DNA from: an uncultured Coriobacteriaceae bacterium
GTDB taxonomy: Bacteria > Actinomycetota > Coriobacteriia > Coriobacteriales > QAMH01
Reading direction: 5' to 3'
Length of the DNA stretch: 21,123 nucleotides
NCBI GenBank assembly: GCA_902783925.1
Contig: CACZSV010000102.1
Coordinates: forward strand, 1-21,123
The notes below the pieces were generated by a model that searched no databases, was not told where the DNA came from, and was given only the letters and a program-made list of their open reading frames with translations. This document shows positions 20,793-21,123 of the stretch, one piece after another. The translations under genes were made by a program, and so were the position numbers. Within the stretch, counting starts at the first letter, position 1; every line of letters starts with the position of its first letter.

Positions 20793-21123
20793 TCAGTGCA
20801 GGCATAGACGAATTAGCTTGTCTTTCAGCGCCCCAAAAGGCTGATAGCGCATCGGCATGTCAATCCATGTCGCTCTATCGACGATGCTCTTGAGGTGTGA
20901 GAACGCCTCGAAGCCAGCATCTCCGTGATAACTTCCCATTCCCGATTGCCCGACTCCGCCAAAGCGCATGCTCGACGTGGCGAGATGAAGAATCGTGTCA
21001 TTGACGCATCCGCCGCCAAATTGCATCGTGCCCATCACGTGATCGACGCAAGCTCTATCTTCGGAGAACAGGTAGAGCGCCAGGGGCTTCGGGCGTGCGG
21101 CAATCTCCTTGAGCGCCTCGTCC
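20793..21123 (-). CDS. Aldehyde dehydrogenase family protein (C-terminal part only)
   Basis: The last 109 residues of an NAD(P)-dependent aldehyde dehydrogenase; the catalytic Cys and cofactor site lie outside the window. Visible are PKPLALYLFSED, the GGGCVNDTILHLA segment, and the conserved end FGGVGQSGMGSYHG, FSHLKSIV and WIDMPMRYQPFG. The MRYQPF end is typical of the class 3-like branch that oxidises medium or long-chain aliphatic and aromatic aldehydes. The reading frame is intact to the stop. It is transcribed toward lepA. Substrate cannot be told from this part. Confidence 0.92.
   Translation of the reverse strand, partial: DEALKEIAARPKPLALYLFSEDRACVDHVMGTMQFGGGCVNDTILHLATSSMRFGGVGQSGMGSYHGDAGFEAFSHLKSIVDRATWIDMPMRYQPFGALKDKLIRLCLH

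Overview
The window looks like a chromosomal segment of an actinobacterium of class Coriobacteriia (gut-associated Eggerthellaceae/Coriobacteriaceae type). This is inferred from protein character, moderately high GC, AGGAGG-type ribosome binding sites and the gene grouping; no database search was possible. Nearly everything is on the minus strand, so the biological reading direction is from 21123 down to 1. There are no rRNA or tRNA genes, no CRISPR array and no transposase.

Reading in transcription order. (a) 21123-16586: the tail of an aldehyde dehydrogenase gene, then lepA-dus-hemW with 9-bp or overlapping junctions, driven by a candidate promoter at 20745-20772. (b) 16585-14195: a spacer full of inverted and direct repeats, then dnaJ and metA. 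MetA carries Glu111, which predicts acetyl-CoA use. (c) 14028-13265: rubrerythrin plus a minimal rubredoxin, an anaerobe's peroxide-defence pair. It has a -10 box flanked by an inverted repeat and ends in an intrinsic terminator. (d) About 13260-9488: an accessory patch. It holds the only two plus-strand genes, an XRE regulator and a 496-residue protein with a C-terminal RyR domain. It also holds a broken gene tail, a fragment resembling a ribbon-helix-helix protein, and a divergent membrane protein plus lipoprotein pair. (e) 9363-7792: a SPOUT rRNA/tRNA methyltransferase with a short-chain dehydrogenase-like protein that lacks the catalytic Tyr and Lys. (f) 7598-1: xth-rarA, a DUF948 membrane protein, alaS, ruvX, mltG and yqeG (partial), a housekeeping block for DNA repair, translation and cell-wall synthesis with stem-loops in several spacers.

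The best candidate for something undescribed is the patch at 9.5-13.1 kb. Exact or near copies of the 8-mer TTGCCCAA lie in front of the membrane gene, the XRE gene and the RyR gene, suggesting one small regulon run by the XRE protein. The RyR domain recurs in bacterial systems predicted to sense nucleotide-like ligands. A second pattern is a 13-mer, TGAGTSGGMATDA, found five times, always in the same orientation and always in or at the edge of spacers (14.1, 16.5 and 18.9 kb). Two copies abut in tandem and one sits in a 16-bp stem-loop between hemW and dnaJ.
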